Below are positions 10,771-20,735 of a stretch of DNA of 64,000 nt, one piece after another. The stretch is from an uncultured bacterium (GTDB lineage: Bacteria > Actinomycetota > Actinomycetes > S36-B12 > CAIYMF01): NCBI GenBank assembly GCA_903826575.1, contig CAIKEU010000064.1:29073-93072 (forward strand). The letters run 5' to 3'. The position numbers were made by a program, and so were the translations under genes. How positions within the stretch are numbered: the stretch's first letter is position 1; each line of letters starts with the position of its first letter. Below the pieces are notes generated by a model. The model saw only the letters and a list, made by a program, of their open reading frames with translations. It ran no database searches and was not told the origin of the DNA.

Positions 10771-11640
10771 ATGCGGGGAATCATTTTGGCCGGCGGGTCA
10801 GGAACGCGTCTGTATCCACTTACCCGAAGCGTGAGTAAGCAGCTTCTACCGGTTTATGACAAGCCGATGATCTACTACCCGTTGTCTACTTTATTGCTCG
10901 CGGGTGTGCGCGAAGTTCTCGTCATCACGACTCCGGATGATTCTGAGGCATTCCAGCGATTACTGGGGGATGGGTCTGCGCTCGGTATCTCTATTACGTA
11001 TGCAACTCAACCGAAGCCTGAAGGGCTAGCCCAAGCGTTCATTATTGGCGCAGACTTTATCGGGGACGATTCGGTGTGCCTCGTTCTTGGTGACAATATC
11101 TTCTATGGGACCGGTCTCGGCACGGCGCTGGCAACACTCGCTGATCCCGATGGCGGTCACGTCTTCGCGTACCACGTCGGTAACCCGCAGGAATATGGCG
11201 TTGTGGAATTTAGTGCGGATGGCAAGGCCATCTCGATCGAAGAAAAGCCGACGTCACCCAAGAGCAATTACGCGGTTCCAGGGCTGTACTTCTACGACAA
11301 TGCGGTCGTCGACATCGCCAAAGGCATTCGGCCAAGTGCCCGCGGGGAACTCGAGATCACCGCGATCAATGATCACTATCTGCAGGCCGGCAAGCTCCGG
11401 GTAACCGTTCTAGATCGTGGGACCGCTTGGCTTGATACCGGTACGTTCGGAGCCTTAATGGCGGCCGGCGAATTTGTGCAGGTCGTTGAAGAGCGCCAGG
11501 GTCTAAAGATCGGTTGCATCGAAGAAATCGCTTGGCGAGCCGGTCATATCGATGACGCCCAGTTGGAGGCGCTCGGGCATTCGTTGGCTAAGAGCGGGTA
11601 CGGCGCTTATCTGCTTGGCCTTTTGGAGGCGGGGCGATGA
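10771..11640 (+). CDS. rfbA: Glucose-1-phosphate thymidylyltransferase
   Basis: '[52 protein letters not shown]'. Confidence 0.97.
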   Translation: MRGIILAGGSGTRLYPLTRSVSKQLLPVYDKPMIYYPLSTLLLAGVREVLVITTPDDSEAFQRLLGDGSALGISITYATQPKPEGLAQAFIIGADFIGDDSVCLVLGDNIFYGTGLGTALATLADPDGGHVFAYHVGNPQEYGVVEFSADGKAISIEEKPTSPKSNYAVPGLYFYDNAVVDIAKGIRPSARGELEITAINDHYLQAGKLRVTVLDRGTAWLDTGTFGALMAAGEFVQVVEERQGLKIGCIEEIAWRAGHIDDAQLEALGHSLAKSGYGAYLLGLLEAGR

Positions 11641-12239
11641 ACGTCAGGGCTCTGTCGATTGATGGCGCATTCGAGTTCACCCCGCGTAAGTACGACGATG
11701 ATCGAGGATCGTTCCTCGAATGGTTCAAGGCCGAACCGATTGCTGAGGCGATTGGTCACCCACTCGATCTTGCCCAGGCGAATTGTTCAGTTTCTCGACG
11801 AGGAGTTCTTCGCGGGATTCACTTCTCAGACGTACCTCCGGGCCAAGCCAAGTATGTGACGTGTGTGCGCGGTTCCGTCCTCGACGTGGTGGTTGATATC
11901 CGCGTTGGTTCGCCGACCTTCGGGCAGCATGAACTCGTCCAACTCGACGACGTCGATCGTCGCGCCGTGTACCTCGCTGAAGGTCTCGGCCACGGATTCA
12001 TTGCTCTCGAGGACAATACGACTGTTATGTACCTGTGCAGCACTGGTTATGCACCCGATCGCGAGCATGGAATCAACCCATGTGATCCCGAACTTGGAAT
12101 TGCGTGGCCGGCCGGAGTTGAGCTGGTGATGTCTGAAAAGGATCGCTCAGCTCCGTCGCTCGCTGAGGGGATTGAGATGGGTTTACTGCCAACTTTTGTT
12201 GACACGCAAGCCTACCTTGAACAACTCAACGTGATCTGA
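11637..12239 (+). CDS. rfbC: dTDP-4-dehydrorhamnose 3,5-epimerase
   Basis: '[11 protein letters not shown] ... [50 protein letters not shown]'. Confidence 0.95.
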   Translation: MNVRALSIDGAFEFTPRKYDDDRGSFLEWFKAEPIAEAIGHPLDLAQANCSVSRRGVLRGIHFSDVPPGQAKYVTCVRGSVLDVVVDIRVGSPTFGQHELVQLDDVDRRAVYLAEGLGHGFIALEDNTTVMYLCSTGYAPDREHGINPCDPELGIAWPAGVELVMSEKDRSAPSLAEGIEMGLLPTFVDTQAYLEQLNVI

Positions 12240-12305
12240 TGACGTAGGCGGCCACAATTAGGGATCGCAGCCACGCTCGGCCGAGACGGAAAGTGGGAGG
12301 TCAAC

Positions 12306-13289
12306 ATGAATCGGCGCACCTTAGGTCAGGGTCTATCTGTAAGCGCGCTTGGACTTGGCTGCATGGGGATGAGTGATTTCTACACCGGCGGTCGTGACGA
12401 TGTTGCCTCCACCGCTGTCATCAATCGCGCACTCGATCTTGGGATCACATTCCTCGACACAGCTGACATGTACGGTCCATTCACCAATGAAGTGCTGGTC
12501 GGTCAAGCCATCGGCTCACGCCGCGATCAGGTTGTGCTCGCCACAAAATTTGGGAACGAACGGCTCGCGGACGGATCTTTCGTTGGTGTTAACGGACGGC
12601 CGGAGTATGTGACGGCGGCATGCGATGCGTCCCTGCTCCGGCTAGGTGTAGATCACATCGACCTCTACTACCAGCATCGGGTCGATCGGCATGTGCCCAT
12701 CGAGGAGACGTGGGGTGCGATGAAGTTGTTGGTTGATGCTGGCAAGGTGCGGTTCCTTGGAATTTCTGAGGCTTCACCCGCGACAATTCGCAGAGCGCAC
12801 TCTGTGCACCCGATTGCTGCGGTGCAGACTGAATGGTCACTCTGGACGCGTGATGTTGAAGTGAACGATGTACGTGCCACGACGAAGGAACTCGGGATCG
12901 GATTTGTTCCCTACTCACCGCTTGGCCGGGGCATGCTCTCGGGACAGATTCGAAGTATCAACGATCTTGCCGACGATGACTGGCGTCGCCATCACCCACG
13001 TTTCCAAGGCGACAACCTCACAAAGAATTTCGCCCTCGTCGAGAAATTGACGAGTCTCGCTGATGAGAAGGGTTGTACGCCAAGTCAATTGGCTCTTGCT
13101 TGGGTCCTCGCCCAAGGTGACGACGTCGTACCAATTCCTGGAACCAAGCGGATGAACTATCTCGAGCAAAACGTGGCCGCGCTCGAGGTAGTGCTCACGC
13201 CCCTCGAGGTCGAATCGTTGAGCTTGATGGCCCCCGTTGGCTCGACCAGTGGTGATCGCTACCCCGACATGTCGACGGTCAACATCTGA
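12306..13289 (+). CDS. Aldo/keto reductase
   Basis: '[12 protein letters not shown] ... [21 protein letters not shown] ... DLYYQHRVD ... VVPIPGTKR'. Confidence 0.92.
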   Translation: MNRRTLGQGLSVSALGLGCMGMSDFYTGGRDDVASTAVINRALDLGITFLDTADMYGPFTNEVLVGQAIGSRRDQVVLATKFGNERLADGSFVGVNGRPEYVTAACDASLLRLGVDHIDLYYQHRVDRHVPIEETWGAMKLLVDAGKVRFLGISEASPATIRRAHSVHPIAAVQTEWSLWTRDVEVNDVRATTKELGIGFVPYSPLGRGMLSGQIRSINDLADDDWRRHHPRFQGDNLTKNFALVEKLTSLADEKGCTPSQLALAWVLAQGDDVVPIPGTKRMNYLEQNVAALEVVLTPLEVESLSLMAPVGSTSGDRYPDMSTVNI

Positions 13290-13304
13290 TCGTGGGAAGT
13301 GTCT

Positions 13305-14369
13305 CTACCGAGGTGACACGACGATGAAGTCTTTGTCGCTGCGCTGGTAATAGATGTCCGGGTTTTTCACGATGCTTGAATTGATGCGCTTGCCGTGGAT
13401 TCCAGATGACGAGTGACGGTAAAGGAATCCTGTTGGCCAGGTCTCGTTCATGTCCAGCATCACTGCGTCGTGAACGCCGGCTTGGACGAGGTAGTGCGCG
13501 ATTGCCTTGGGTGTGACGTGGTTTCCGAACTCAAACACAAGCGAACCATCGGATAGCTGTCCCAGCGCGGATCGATTGACGTTCCACGCATGGTGCAGGG
13601 CTAGCCCCCACGTGCCTACGTTGTCTGAGGACCGGGCTTGCGAGTGGCCGGATCGAACGATCGGTTGAAGATTCTGACGCACTGCAATGGTGTCCGCTGT
13701 CATTGACAAGTCTCGACCCCAGATGCCGACCTTGAGGCTCCCGTCGCTGTGAACAGCAAGAGCCGCTAAACCCGAACGAAGATTGGCCACTGTGTGGCCG
13801 TGGTAGTAATAGCCGCCCACATGGTCACTGAGTTTGAACCCGCCATTGAAAGCTGCAGCCATGGTTGATGTCCACGACGCGGGATTGTGGTCGGCGGCGA
13901 TCGTAGGGCTATTCTCTGGCCATTTGTACCCGGGTACGAATCGGAATTTCAATCGTTGCTGGTCCATCCACATCAGCGTGACACTGCCGTTGTCGAGCGT
14001 TGTTGTGTAGATCGCTGGTGACGAAGCGGTTGCGGTAAAACCCATTCCCGCGGGTGGCCTTAAATTAGCTGGCTGTGTCGAGGCGGTCTGCGGGGTTGTG
14101 GCCGCGTTGTTTGCTGCGCCTGAAATTGTAGGCGCGTGCGTCGTTGCCTGTGCGCTCGGCGTGCTTATCGCTGAACTAGCGCTTGTTGATGTTGCGTCCG
14201 TCGATGTTGAGGTTACCGAGCTGCACGCGGTGAGAGTGACGCACATTGCTCCTAGCAGTGAGACCGTGACCCACGCGGTTGGTGTCTTCGTTCTCCTGGT
14301 CACCTGCGGTGTCTTTCGCGGCGCAATCACCTGTCTATTCTCGTCTTTGTTTCGCTTACCCTGAACCAA
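13305..14369 (-). CDS. Phosphodiester glycosidase (NAGPA-like domain) lipoprotein, copy 1
   Basis: Lipobox 'VTLTACSS', S/T/A-rich linker, then 'MAAAFNGGFKLSDHVGGYYYHGHTVANLRSGLAALAVHSDGS ... DAVMLDMNETWPTGFLY'. Confidence 0.75.
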   Translation of the reverse strand: MVQGKRNKDENRQVIAPRKTPQVTRRTKTPTAWVTVSLLGAMCVTLTACSSVTSTSTDATSTSASSAISTPSAQATTHAPTISGAANNAATTPQTASTQPANLRPPAGMGFTATASSPAIYTTTLDNGSVTLMWMDQQRLKFRFVPGYKWPENSPTIAADHNPASWTSTMAAAFNGGFKLSDHVGGYYYHGHTVANLRSGLAALAVHSDGSLKVGIWGRDLSMTADTIAVRQNLQPIVRSGHSQARSSDNVGTWGLALHHAWNVNRSALGQLSDGSLVFEFGNHVTPKAIAHYLVQAGVHDAVMLDMNETWPTGFLYRHSSSGIHGKRINSSIVKNPDIYYQRSDKDFIVVSPR

Positions 14370-14417
14370 TGCAGGCGAATCTCATTAACTTCATAGGAAA
14401 GGGTTCGCGTGGAACGA

Positions 14418-15500
14418 TCAGCTGGTCTTGGCCTGAGCGACGATGAAGTCCTTCTTGAATTGCGCGAAGTAGGTATCAGGGCCGCGGTAGATCATTGGAA
14501 GAATCCGATGGCCGTGTGGCTTACCGGTTGCTGACGGCTCGTAGTAGAACCCTGTAGGCCACGATTTGTTCATGTCGAGCATGACCGCGGTTTGCACACC
14601 GGCCTGTACGAGGGCGTCTGCCATCTCATATGCCTGCACGTTGTAGCCGTATGCGAACACGACCGTTCCGTCGGGTCGTTGTCCAAGTGCGGTGCGGTTT
14701 GCATGTCTGAGGCCACCGTTGGCTCTGCCCCACTTGTCAGGACTGTCGCTGGGAGATGCCTGGGGGCTCCCATGCCACACAAGCGGGTGAAGGTTTTGCC
14801 GGACAACTTCCATGCCCGCCGTCGAGTTGATTGTGCGATCCCACACTCCGACCGAGATCTGTCCCGTAGTCGTGACATCGAGCGACGCGAGCCCGGAGCG
14901 TAGTCGCTTGACGGCCTGTCCGTCGTAGAAATATCCGCCAACGTCGTCGCCTAAATGAAAACCGCCGTTGAACGCAGCCACCATGTTGGGAATCCACGTT
15001 GATGGCGTGTGGTCGATTGATCTCTGTGGGCTGCCTTCTGGGTATTGGTATCCGGGGATGAACCGAAATGACAGTGCAGGTGCGTTCATCCACATGAGCG
15101 CGATCGAACCGGAATCGACGTGTGCGACGTCGACGAGTTGTTGACCAGTTCCTGATGTCGCGCCGGTGTGGTGCCATGTGCTCCCCGGCAACTGCGGTGG
15201 TTCAACGGTGGCCACACCCGCCGTTAGCGGCGCACTGATCGGCGCACTGGGAGTGCTCGATGGGAGCGTCGAACTGGTGATAAGGGGGGTGGGTGCGGGA
15301 TTTGGTGTCCCATTCGCAGTGTTAGCTGGGGTGGTGCCGTTCGTGGCGGGCAACGTGATGACAGTTTGGGGTGTCGATGCCGCTGGGGACGAGGCACTCG
15401 TCGCGCACCCACTCAAGGCAACCGGAACTACGGCCAAACACGCCACGCCAAGACCGGCACGGCTGAGCGCGAACGAGACGCGTTGAAGTGGGAATGGCAC
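14418..15500 (-). CDS. Phosphodiester glycosidase (NAGPA-like domain) lipoprotein, copy 2
   Basis: Paralog of the preceding gene: 'MVAAFNGGFHLGDDVGGYFYDGQAVKRLRSGLASLDVTTTGQ ... TAVMLDMNKSWPTGFYYE'. Confidence 0.75.
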   Translation of the reverse strand: MPFPLQRVSFALSRAGLGVACLAVVPVALSGCATSASSPAASTPQTVITLPATNGTTPANTANGTPNPAPTPLITSSTLPSSTPSAPISAPLTAGVATVEPPQLPGSTWHHTGATSGTGQQLVDVAHVDSGSIALMWMNAPALSFRFIPGYQYPEGSPQRSIDHTPSTWIPNMVAAFNGGFHLGDDVGGYFYDGQAVKRLRSGLASLDVTTTGQISVGVWDRTINSTAGMEVVRQNLHPLVWHGSPQASPSDSPDKWGRANGGLRHANRTALGQRPDGTVVFAYGYNVQAYEMADALVQAGVQTAVMLDMNKSWPTGFYYEPSATGKPHGHRILPMIYRGPDTYFAQFKKDFIVAQAKTS

Positions 15501-15711
15501 CTAATCACTGTGGGCAATATCGCGGCTCTCGTCAACTGAACGTTTGCTGAGATTCGACGTGGATCTGATGCGTGAATGTTCTACACAAACTGTTCTGTAC
15601 ACAGCGATCTGTTCAGCGAGTCATGCACCTACGGCCGGTCGGTCCGCTCCGTGCCATGTCCGCTGTTCCTAGGGTCAACATCATTCACTTTCTTACTTCT
15701 TTGGAGCCTTC

Positions 15712-16149
15712 ATGTCGCAACCTCGAGAATCGCTGCTCATCCGCCGCTTGCTCGTGATCATCGCCCTCAATGCTCTTGTTCTGATCCACCTACTTGACCT
15801 GCCAAGCAAGGTTGAAGAGACGCCGTACCTCGCTTTGGGCTATGTACTTCTTATCTCCGTCTCACTTTTCTTGATGCGGGCGCTGATTTCCCGCGAATCA
15901 ACCGTTCTGTTTGCTCTAGCCGCGGGTGTGGGCTGCGCGGTGGCGGGCGCGTTCGTCCTGACTCGAACGGTGGGTTTGCCGGGCGCCACTGGTGATATCG
16001 GAAATTGGACTGAGCCGCTTGGACTCGCCTCGTTGATTGTGGACGTCCTGCTGATTCTTCAATCGGGATTTGCCATGGTCCTGTGTGTTCAACCCGATAA
16101 TGTGGCGCAGGTATCGAACGAGCGTTCGGTCCAGGAAAGTTTGCGATAA
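15712..16149 (+). CDS. Small four-TM membrane protein of unknown function
   Basis: 145-aa ORF with four hydrophobic segments; no family recognised. Confidence 0.55.
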   Translation: MSQPRESLLIRRLLVIIALNALVLIHLLDLPSKVEETPYLALGYVLLISVSLFLMRALISRESTVLFALAAGVGCAVAGAFVLTRTVGLPGATGDIGNWTEPLGLASLIVDVLLILQSGFAMVLCVQPDNVAQVSNERSVQESLR

Positions 16150-16238
16150 CAAATCGATAATGAGACGCGATACTGCGTGGCAGCAACACCGATTCGGTGG
16201 GAGTATCTAGCACCAGTCCATCGATCAAAGGTGATGTC

Positions 16239-17573
16239 GTGTCTGATCTTTTCTCGTCAGCTCTGTCGCGTCGTACATTCCTGTCCGGTGCCCTCGCGGT
16301 GGGCGCGGGTGCCACGCTCGCAGCCTGTAGCTCGTCGGGTTCCGGCGGTTCAGCGTCTTCTAGCCCTTCGGCTGCAACTTCGTCGGCGGCTGGAGCCGCC
16401 ACGGGCACGATCAACGCGCTGTTCATGAAGCAGGCTGGTTACTCGGAAGATCACGTTCGAGCGATGACTACCGCTTTTCAGGCTGCAAACCCTGGCGCCA
16501 CGGTGAATCTGGAATTCGTCCCCTACGAGGCACTGCACGACAAGATCGTTGCTGCGTCAGCCGCGGGCACATACGACCTCGTACTCGTTGACGTCATCTG
16601 GCCAGCTGAGTTCGCGACGAAGGGCCTAGTCACCGACATCACCGACCGGATCCCCTCCACGTGGTCGAATGATGTTCTCGCGGGTGCGCTCGATTCTGGC
16701 CTCTACCAAGGTAAGTACTACGCCGTCCCGTGGTTGCTGGACACCAAGTATTTCTTCGCGAACAAGGACATGTTGACGAAGGCTGGAGTCGATCCCGCCT
16801 CGCTTGGCACATGGGATGGTGTAACTGCTGCTGCCCAGTCGATTAAGACGAAGTTGGGCATGAAGTACCCGCTCATTTGGTCGTGGCCGCAGTCCGAATC
16901 GGTCATCTGCGATTGGGCTGTTCTCACCGCGTCAATGGGCGGGAAGCTCTTTGATGACAATGGTCAGCCAGCGTTCACCGCCGGCGGCGCGTTGCAGGCG
17001 CTCGAGTTCATGCGCAAGACGATTGTCGATGGCATCACCAACCCGTCGTCAACCCAGTCCGCTGAGGATGATGTTCGCAAGGTCATCAGCGCAGGTGATG
17101 CCGCGATGGGTCTGAATTGGACGTACATGTACGCAGCGGCAAACGATCCCAAGCAGTCGAAGGTTGCGAACCAGATCACGATCTCCCCAGTTCCCAGCGG
17201 GGGTTCCGGCCAGATCAGCGTCAACGGTTCGATGGCCATGGCGATCACCTCAGGCGCCCAGAATCCGGATGCTGCATGGGCATTCGCCGAGTACCTGTCC
17301 AGTGAAAAGTTGCAGGAGCAGTACGTAACCGACTCTCTGCCGATCTGGAAGGCGTCGTACGACAATCCGGACGTGGTGAAGAGCGCGCCGGATGTAGTCG
17401 CCGCTGCGAAGGTCCAACTCGGTCAGATGGTTAATCGTCCGCAGGTTGCCAACTACAACGCCGTGTCCGCCAAACTGCAGGAAGCTGTGCAGAAGGCGCT
17501 CATTGGTGATCTTCCCGTTCAGCAGGCGCTGGACAATGCCAACACCGAGGTGCAGAAGCTCCTGACGGCGTGA
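16239..17573 (+). CDS. Sugar ABC transporter substrate-binding protein (Tat/lipoprotein-like signal)
   Basis: 'SRRTFLSGALAVGAGATLAACSSSG' twin-Arg plus lipobox; family 1 solute-binding protein body. Confidence 0.88.
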   Translation: MSDLFSSALSRRTFLSGALAVGAGATLAACSSSGSGGSASSSPSAATSSAAGAATGTINALFMKQAGYSEDHVRAMTTAFQAANPGATVNLEFVPYEALHDKIVAASAAGTYDLVLVDVIWPAEFATKGLVTDITDRIPSTWSNDVLAGALDSGLYQGKYYAVPWLLDTKYFFANKDMLTKAGVDPASLGTWDGVTAAAQSIKTKLGMKYPLIWSWPQSESVICDWAVLTASMGGKLFDDNGQPAFTAGGALQALEFMRKTIVDGITNPSSTQSAEDDVRKVISAGDAAMGLNWTYMYAAANDPKQSKVANQITISPVPSGGSGQISVNGSMAMAITSGAQNPDAAWAFAEYLSSEKLQEQYVTDSLPIWKASYDNPDVVKSAPDVVAAAKVQLGQMVNRPQVANYNAVSAKLQEAVQKALIGDLPVQQALDNANTEVQKLLTA

Positions 17574-18499
17574 CCGAAGCCACCGTCGAGGTTGCGACCA
17601 AACCACGGCGGGCGCGAAGAGAGGGGCGCACAGCGTTCTTCCTCTTAGTGCCCGCCGTGGTTGTCGTACTTGGGGTTGTCGGCTGGCCGCTCGTTACGAC
17701 CGTCCTCAATTCATTTCGACGGGTTGAGTCCGCACTCCCGAAAGCGCCGAAGCCCTTTGTAGGGCTTCACAACTATGCGTACATCTTGTCCGATAGTGAT
17801 TTTTGGAATGCTGTTCGAAACACTCTGTATTTCACTTTCTTTAACACCGGGCTCGAACTTATTTTGGGTGTCGGCCTTGGCGTATTGATGTTCCAGCCGA
17901 TGCGCGGTCGCTGGCTTCTGCGCGTGGCCGTCATCTTGCCCTGGGCTCTGCCGACGGTCGTCAATGCAGCCATGTGGCGTTACTACATGAACGCGGACTA
18001 CGGACCGTTGAACGCATTTTTGGTGCAGACCGGCTTACGTCAGGACTACTACTCCTTTCTGGGCAGCGGTACCAGTGCGATGAACTCGGTAATTCTTGTC
18101 GACGTATGGAAAAACACGTCGTTGGTTGCCTTCTTTGTCCTTGCTGGACTTCAGGTCATCCCGAAGGAACTCTACGAATCGGCGGAGATTGATGGTGCGG
18201 GCGCACTTCGTCGTTTCTGGTCGATCACTCTTCCACTACTGCGCCCGGTGCTCGCGGTGGTCTTGGTCCTACGAACAATTGAAGCGTTCAAGGTATTCGA
18301 CGTTATCTACGTGATGACCCGCGGTGGACCCGCGAGTTCCACGACGTCGCTGGCTCTGTACGCGTACAAGACGGCATTTAGCGATCAGCTGTTTGGAATC
18401 GGCTCAGCGATTTCACTTGTGATCGTGCTCTTCTGTTTGAGTTTGTCGCTCTTCTACATCAGGGCGCTCGGTGGATCCATGGGTCCGGAGCAATCATGA
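17570..18499 (+). CDS. Sugar ABC transporter permease (MalF-type)
   Basis: 'EYxSAxIDGAGAxxxFWSITLPLLRP' EAA-loop-like motif; overlaps the SBP stop. Confidence 0.92.
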   Translation: MTEATVEVATKPRRARREGRTAFFLLVPAVVVVLGVVGWPLVTTVLNSFRRVESALPKAPKPFVGLHNYAYILSDSDFWNAVRNTLYFTFFNTGLELILGVGLGVLMFQPMRGRWLLRVAVILPWALPTVVNAAMWRYYMNADYGPLNAFLVQTGLRQDYYSFLGSGTSAMNSVILVDVWKNTSLVAFFVLAGLQVIPKELYESAEIDGAGALRRFWSITLPLLRPVLAVVLVLRTIEAFKVFDVIYVMTRGGPASSTTSLALYAYKTAFSDQLFGIGSAISLVIVLFCLSLSLFYIRALGGSMGPEQS

Positions 18500-19353
18500 G
18501 TAGGGGACGGAACATGCATCGAGTGCGGTGGTGGGTTTATGTCATCGCTGCCGTCGTCATATTTATCGCGCTTGCGCCCATCGTATGGCTTGCGATTGCG
18601 TCGGTAACCCCGTCCGCAGCTTTGCTTGAGAAGCCATTGCATTTCTTCCCAGCGCAGATCGATCTATCGCGTTGGCGTGCGATTTTCACTCAAGGCCAGA
18701 ACTCGCCAGCGGGTGCATTCCGCATCGCCATGTTAAACAGTTTGATTATCGCCTTCGGCACCGTTGTCATCTCGCTACTGGTCGGAATCCCTGGTGCCTA
18801 TGCATTTTCGCGGCTGCGGTTCCGTGGTCGACGAACTGCGTTGATGTCATTCCTGGCAACGTACATGGTGCCGACCATCGCGCTGGTGATCCCGCTCTAT
18901 TTGATCATGGCAAACCTCCATCTGCTGAACACCCGAATCGGTTTGATCATCGTCTACAGCAGTTTTGTGACGCCGTTCGTCCTGTGGTCGTTGAGTAACT
19001 ACATGGACGGCGTTCCACGTGAACTCGATGAAGCCGCGACGATCGATGGCGCAGGGCGATTGCGAATCCTGTGGTCGGTGCTCCTACCGCTGACTCGGCC
19101 CGGCATCTTCGCAGCAATCCTGTTTGCAACCTTGCTGTGCTGGGATGAGTTCCTTTACGCCTTGATCTTTACCAGTACAACTGCGTCTAAGACGATCCCA
19201 GTTGCGGTGGCGGAGTTCAGTGGAAAGTTCTCCACCGACTTTGGACTTGTGGCGGCCGGCGGGGTCTTGGCAGCATTGCCACCGGTTTTCATTGCCCTAG
19301 CTTTCCAGCGCTACCTCGTAGCGGGTCTGGTTTCCGGCGCGGTGAAAGGCTAG
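18496..19353 (+). CDS. Carbohydrate ABC transporter permease (MalG-type)
   Basis: 'ELDEAATIDGAGRLRILWSVLLPLTRPGI ... WDEFLYALIF'. Confidence 0.92.
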   Translation: MSRGRNMHRVRWWVYVIAAVVIFIALAPIVWLAIASVTPSAALLEKPLHFFPAQIDLSRWRAIFTQGQNSPAGAFRIAMLNSLIIAFGTVVISLLVGIPGAYAFSRLRFRGRRTALMSFLATYMVPTIALVIPLYLIMANLHLLNTRIGLIIVYSSFVTPFVLWSLSNYMDGVPRELDEAATIDGAGRLRILWSVLLPLTRPGIFAAILFATLLCWDEFLYALIFTSTTASKTIPVAVAEFSGKFSTDFGLVAAGGVLAALPPVFIALAFQRYLVAGLVSGAVKG

Positions 19354-19356
19354 CTA

Positions 19357-20139
19357 TTAGCCACCCGCAAGTGCGGCGGCCAATGCGCTGAACACGTCGT
19401 CCTCATTACTGTCATGAGTCACGCCGGGAAGTATGCGCAGGTTGACGTTGCCCTCTGCTGACTGATGTATTCCGATGCCTGAGTTTGCGATCCGATTGTT
19501 GACGAGCAGTGGACCGAGTGCCGCAATAGAGGTGTACGTCCGGTAAGTCTCATCGTCAGCACCTAGGACCACACAAAACTGTGTCGCGTACCGAGGCGGA
19601 ATCTGTGCCCATTCGTCATTGAATGTAAACGTTGCGGAGTCGTTCGTTGGGCGTGGTTGCCACGTGTGTGGGTCAGGAGCTGTCCGAACAAGCCCAATCC
19701 AGCCGAGTTGATTGTGGGGGTGCTGACGGTTCCACTCAATCCCGAGAAGTGCGGCCATCACTCCACCCTGCGATTCGCCGACAAGGGCAACATGATCTGC
19801 GCCGTGTTCTGCCAACACGCAAAGCTGATCCCACAGGGCAAGCTCAACCGAGCCATGTGATTCCCATGGCGAGTACATGACGTGGTGGACGTCGGCAAGA
19901 TTCGCGTAGTCGATACCCTGCGGTACCAGATTGCTCCTGTCGGTTGCGTATCTAAACCAGCTTGACTCACCTGTTGGATTGAACGGATCGCGTCTGTGTT
20001 CTCCCGCGGGTGCCAACGGGGCGTGTAGTTCTGCGTTGACGCCAGCTGACCGTAATGCGCGCGCTAGAGTTTCGCGGCTTGGAACGTTGGGTGATGTGTA
20101 GCCGTGGAGAAACAGCAGATGCCTTAGTTGGCTACGCAT
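19357..20139 (-). CDS. Alpha/beta hydrolase (phospholipase/carboxylesterase-like)
   Basis: 'LLFLHGYTSP ... HVALVGESQGGVMAALLG' nucleophile elbow GESQG. Confidence 0.75.
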   Translation of the reverse strand: MRSQLRHLLFLHGYTSPNVPSRETLARALRSAGVNAELHAPLAPAGEHRRDPFNPTGESSWFRYATDRSNLVPQGIDYANLADVHHVMYSPWESHGSVELALWDQLCVLAEHGADHVALVGESQGGVMAALLGIEWNRQHPHNQLGWIGLVRTAPDPHTWQPRPTNDSATFTFNDEWAQIPPRYATQFCVVLGADDETYRTYTSIAALGPLLVNNRIANSGIGIHQSAEGNVNLRILPGVTHDSNEDDVFSALAAALAGG

Positions 20140-20731
20140 CGCGGCTGCTGAGGCTATTGGCGGTGCTGGGTGGTGTCGCGGTGATGATGATGTGGGCGAT
20201 GACGCCCGAGCCCGTGACCGATGCTGCCTGATTGAGAAAGAGTACGTCGCGCTCGTTCAGGTGTGCGCCGTCAACCACTGTGAACTCTCCGCTGAGTACA
20301 ACGATGATGGTGTCTGACGCGACGATGGGTTCGAGATCAACACTCTCGCTAATGGTGAGCACGTGCACCTCGGCCCGGCATTGACCTCTACGTGTCATCA
20401 CATTGAGATCAGTGATGGGGCCGTCAACAAGTTCAGCACGGACGTCGTCGTCACCAGAAAACGCAAAGGGGACATGCTTTCGGCTGCGGGTCTCGACTCC
20501 GTTGACGAAGAGCAGCAAATCCCCCGGACCAAGAACGGTGAGAACTCGATCTATTCCGGTAAACGCGGAGAATGCACCTGGCTCGCGCACCTCGGCCATC
20601 GAGATTCGCCAATAGAAGGATGCCAAATCTGCGCCGACGGGAAAGGCGGCAACTTCGTATGTGACGCCACCGCCATTGGCCCACGGCATTGCCGTGTGTG
20701 CGGCGTCCCTTTGAATGTGATTCGCAAACAT
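20132..20731 (-). CDS. hutD: HutD/Ves family protein
   Basis: 'MPWANGGGVTYEVAAFPVGADLASFYWRISMAEVREPGAFSAFTGIDRVLTVLGPGDLLL'. Start re-assigned to ATG at 20731; the ORF-track N-terminus would overlap hutF. Confidence 0.85.
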   Translation of the reverse strand: MFANHIQRDAAHTAMPWANGGGVTYEVAAFPVGADLASFYWRISMAEVREPGAFSAFTGIDRVLTVLGPGDLLLFVNGVETRSRKHVPFAFSGDDDVRAELVDGPITDLNVMTRRGQCRAEVHVLTISESVDLEPIVASDTIIVVLSGEFTVVDGAHLNERDVLFLNQAASVTGSGVIAHIIITATPPSTANSLSSRDA

Positions 20732-20735
20732 CGGT

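Noticed and set aside
15577-15615. Three TGTTC(T/A) hexamers between the phosphodiester glycosidase and the small membrane protein
   Set aside because: Irregular spacing (14 and 19 bp) and no paired GAACA arms of a LexA-type box; too weak.
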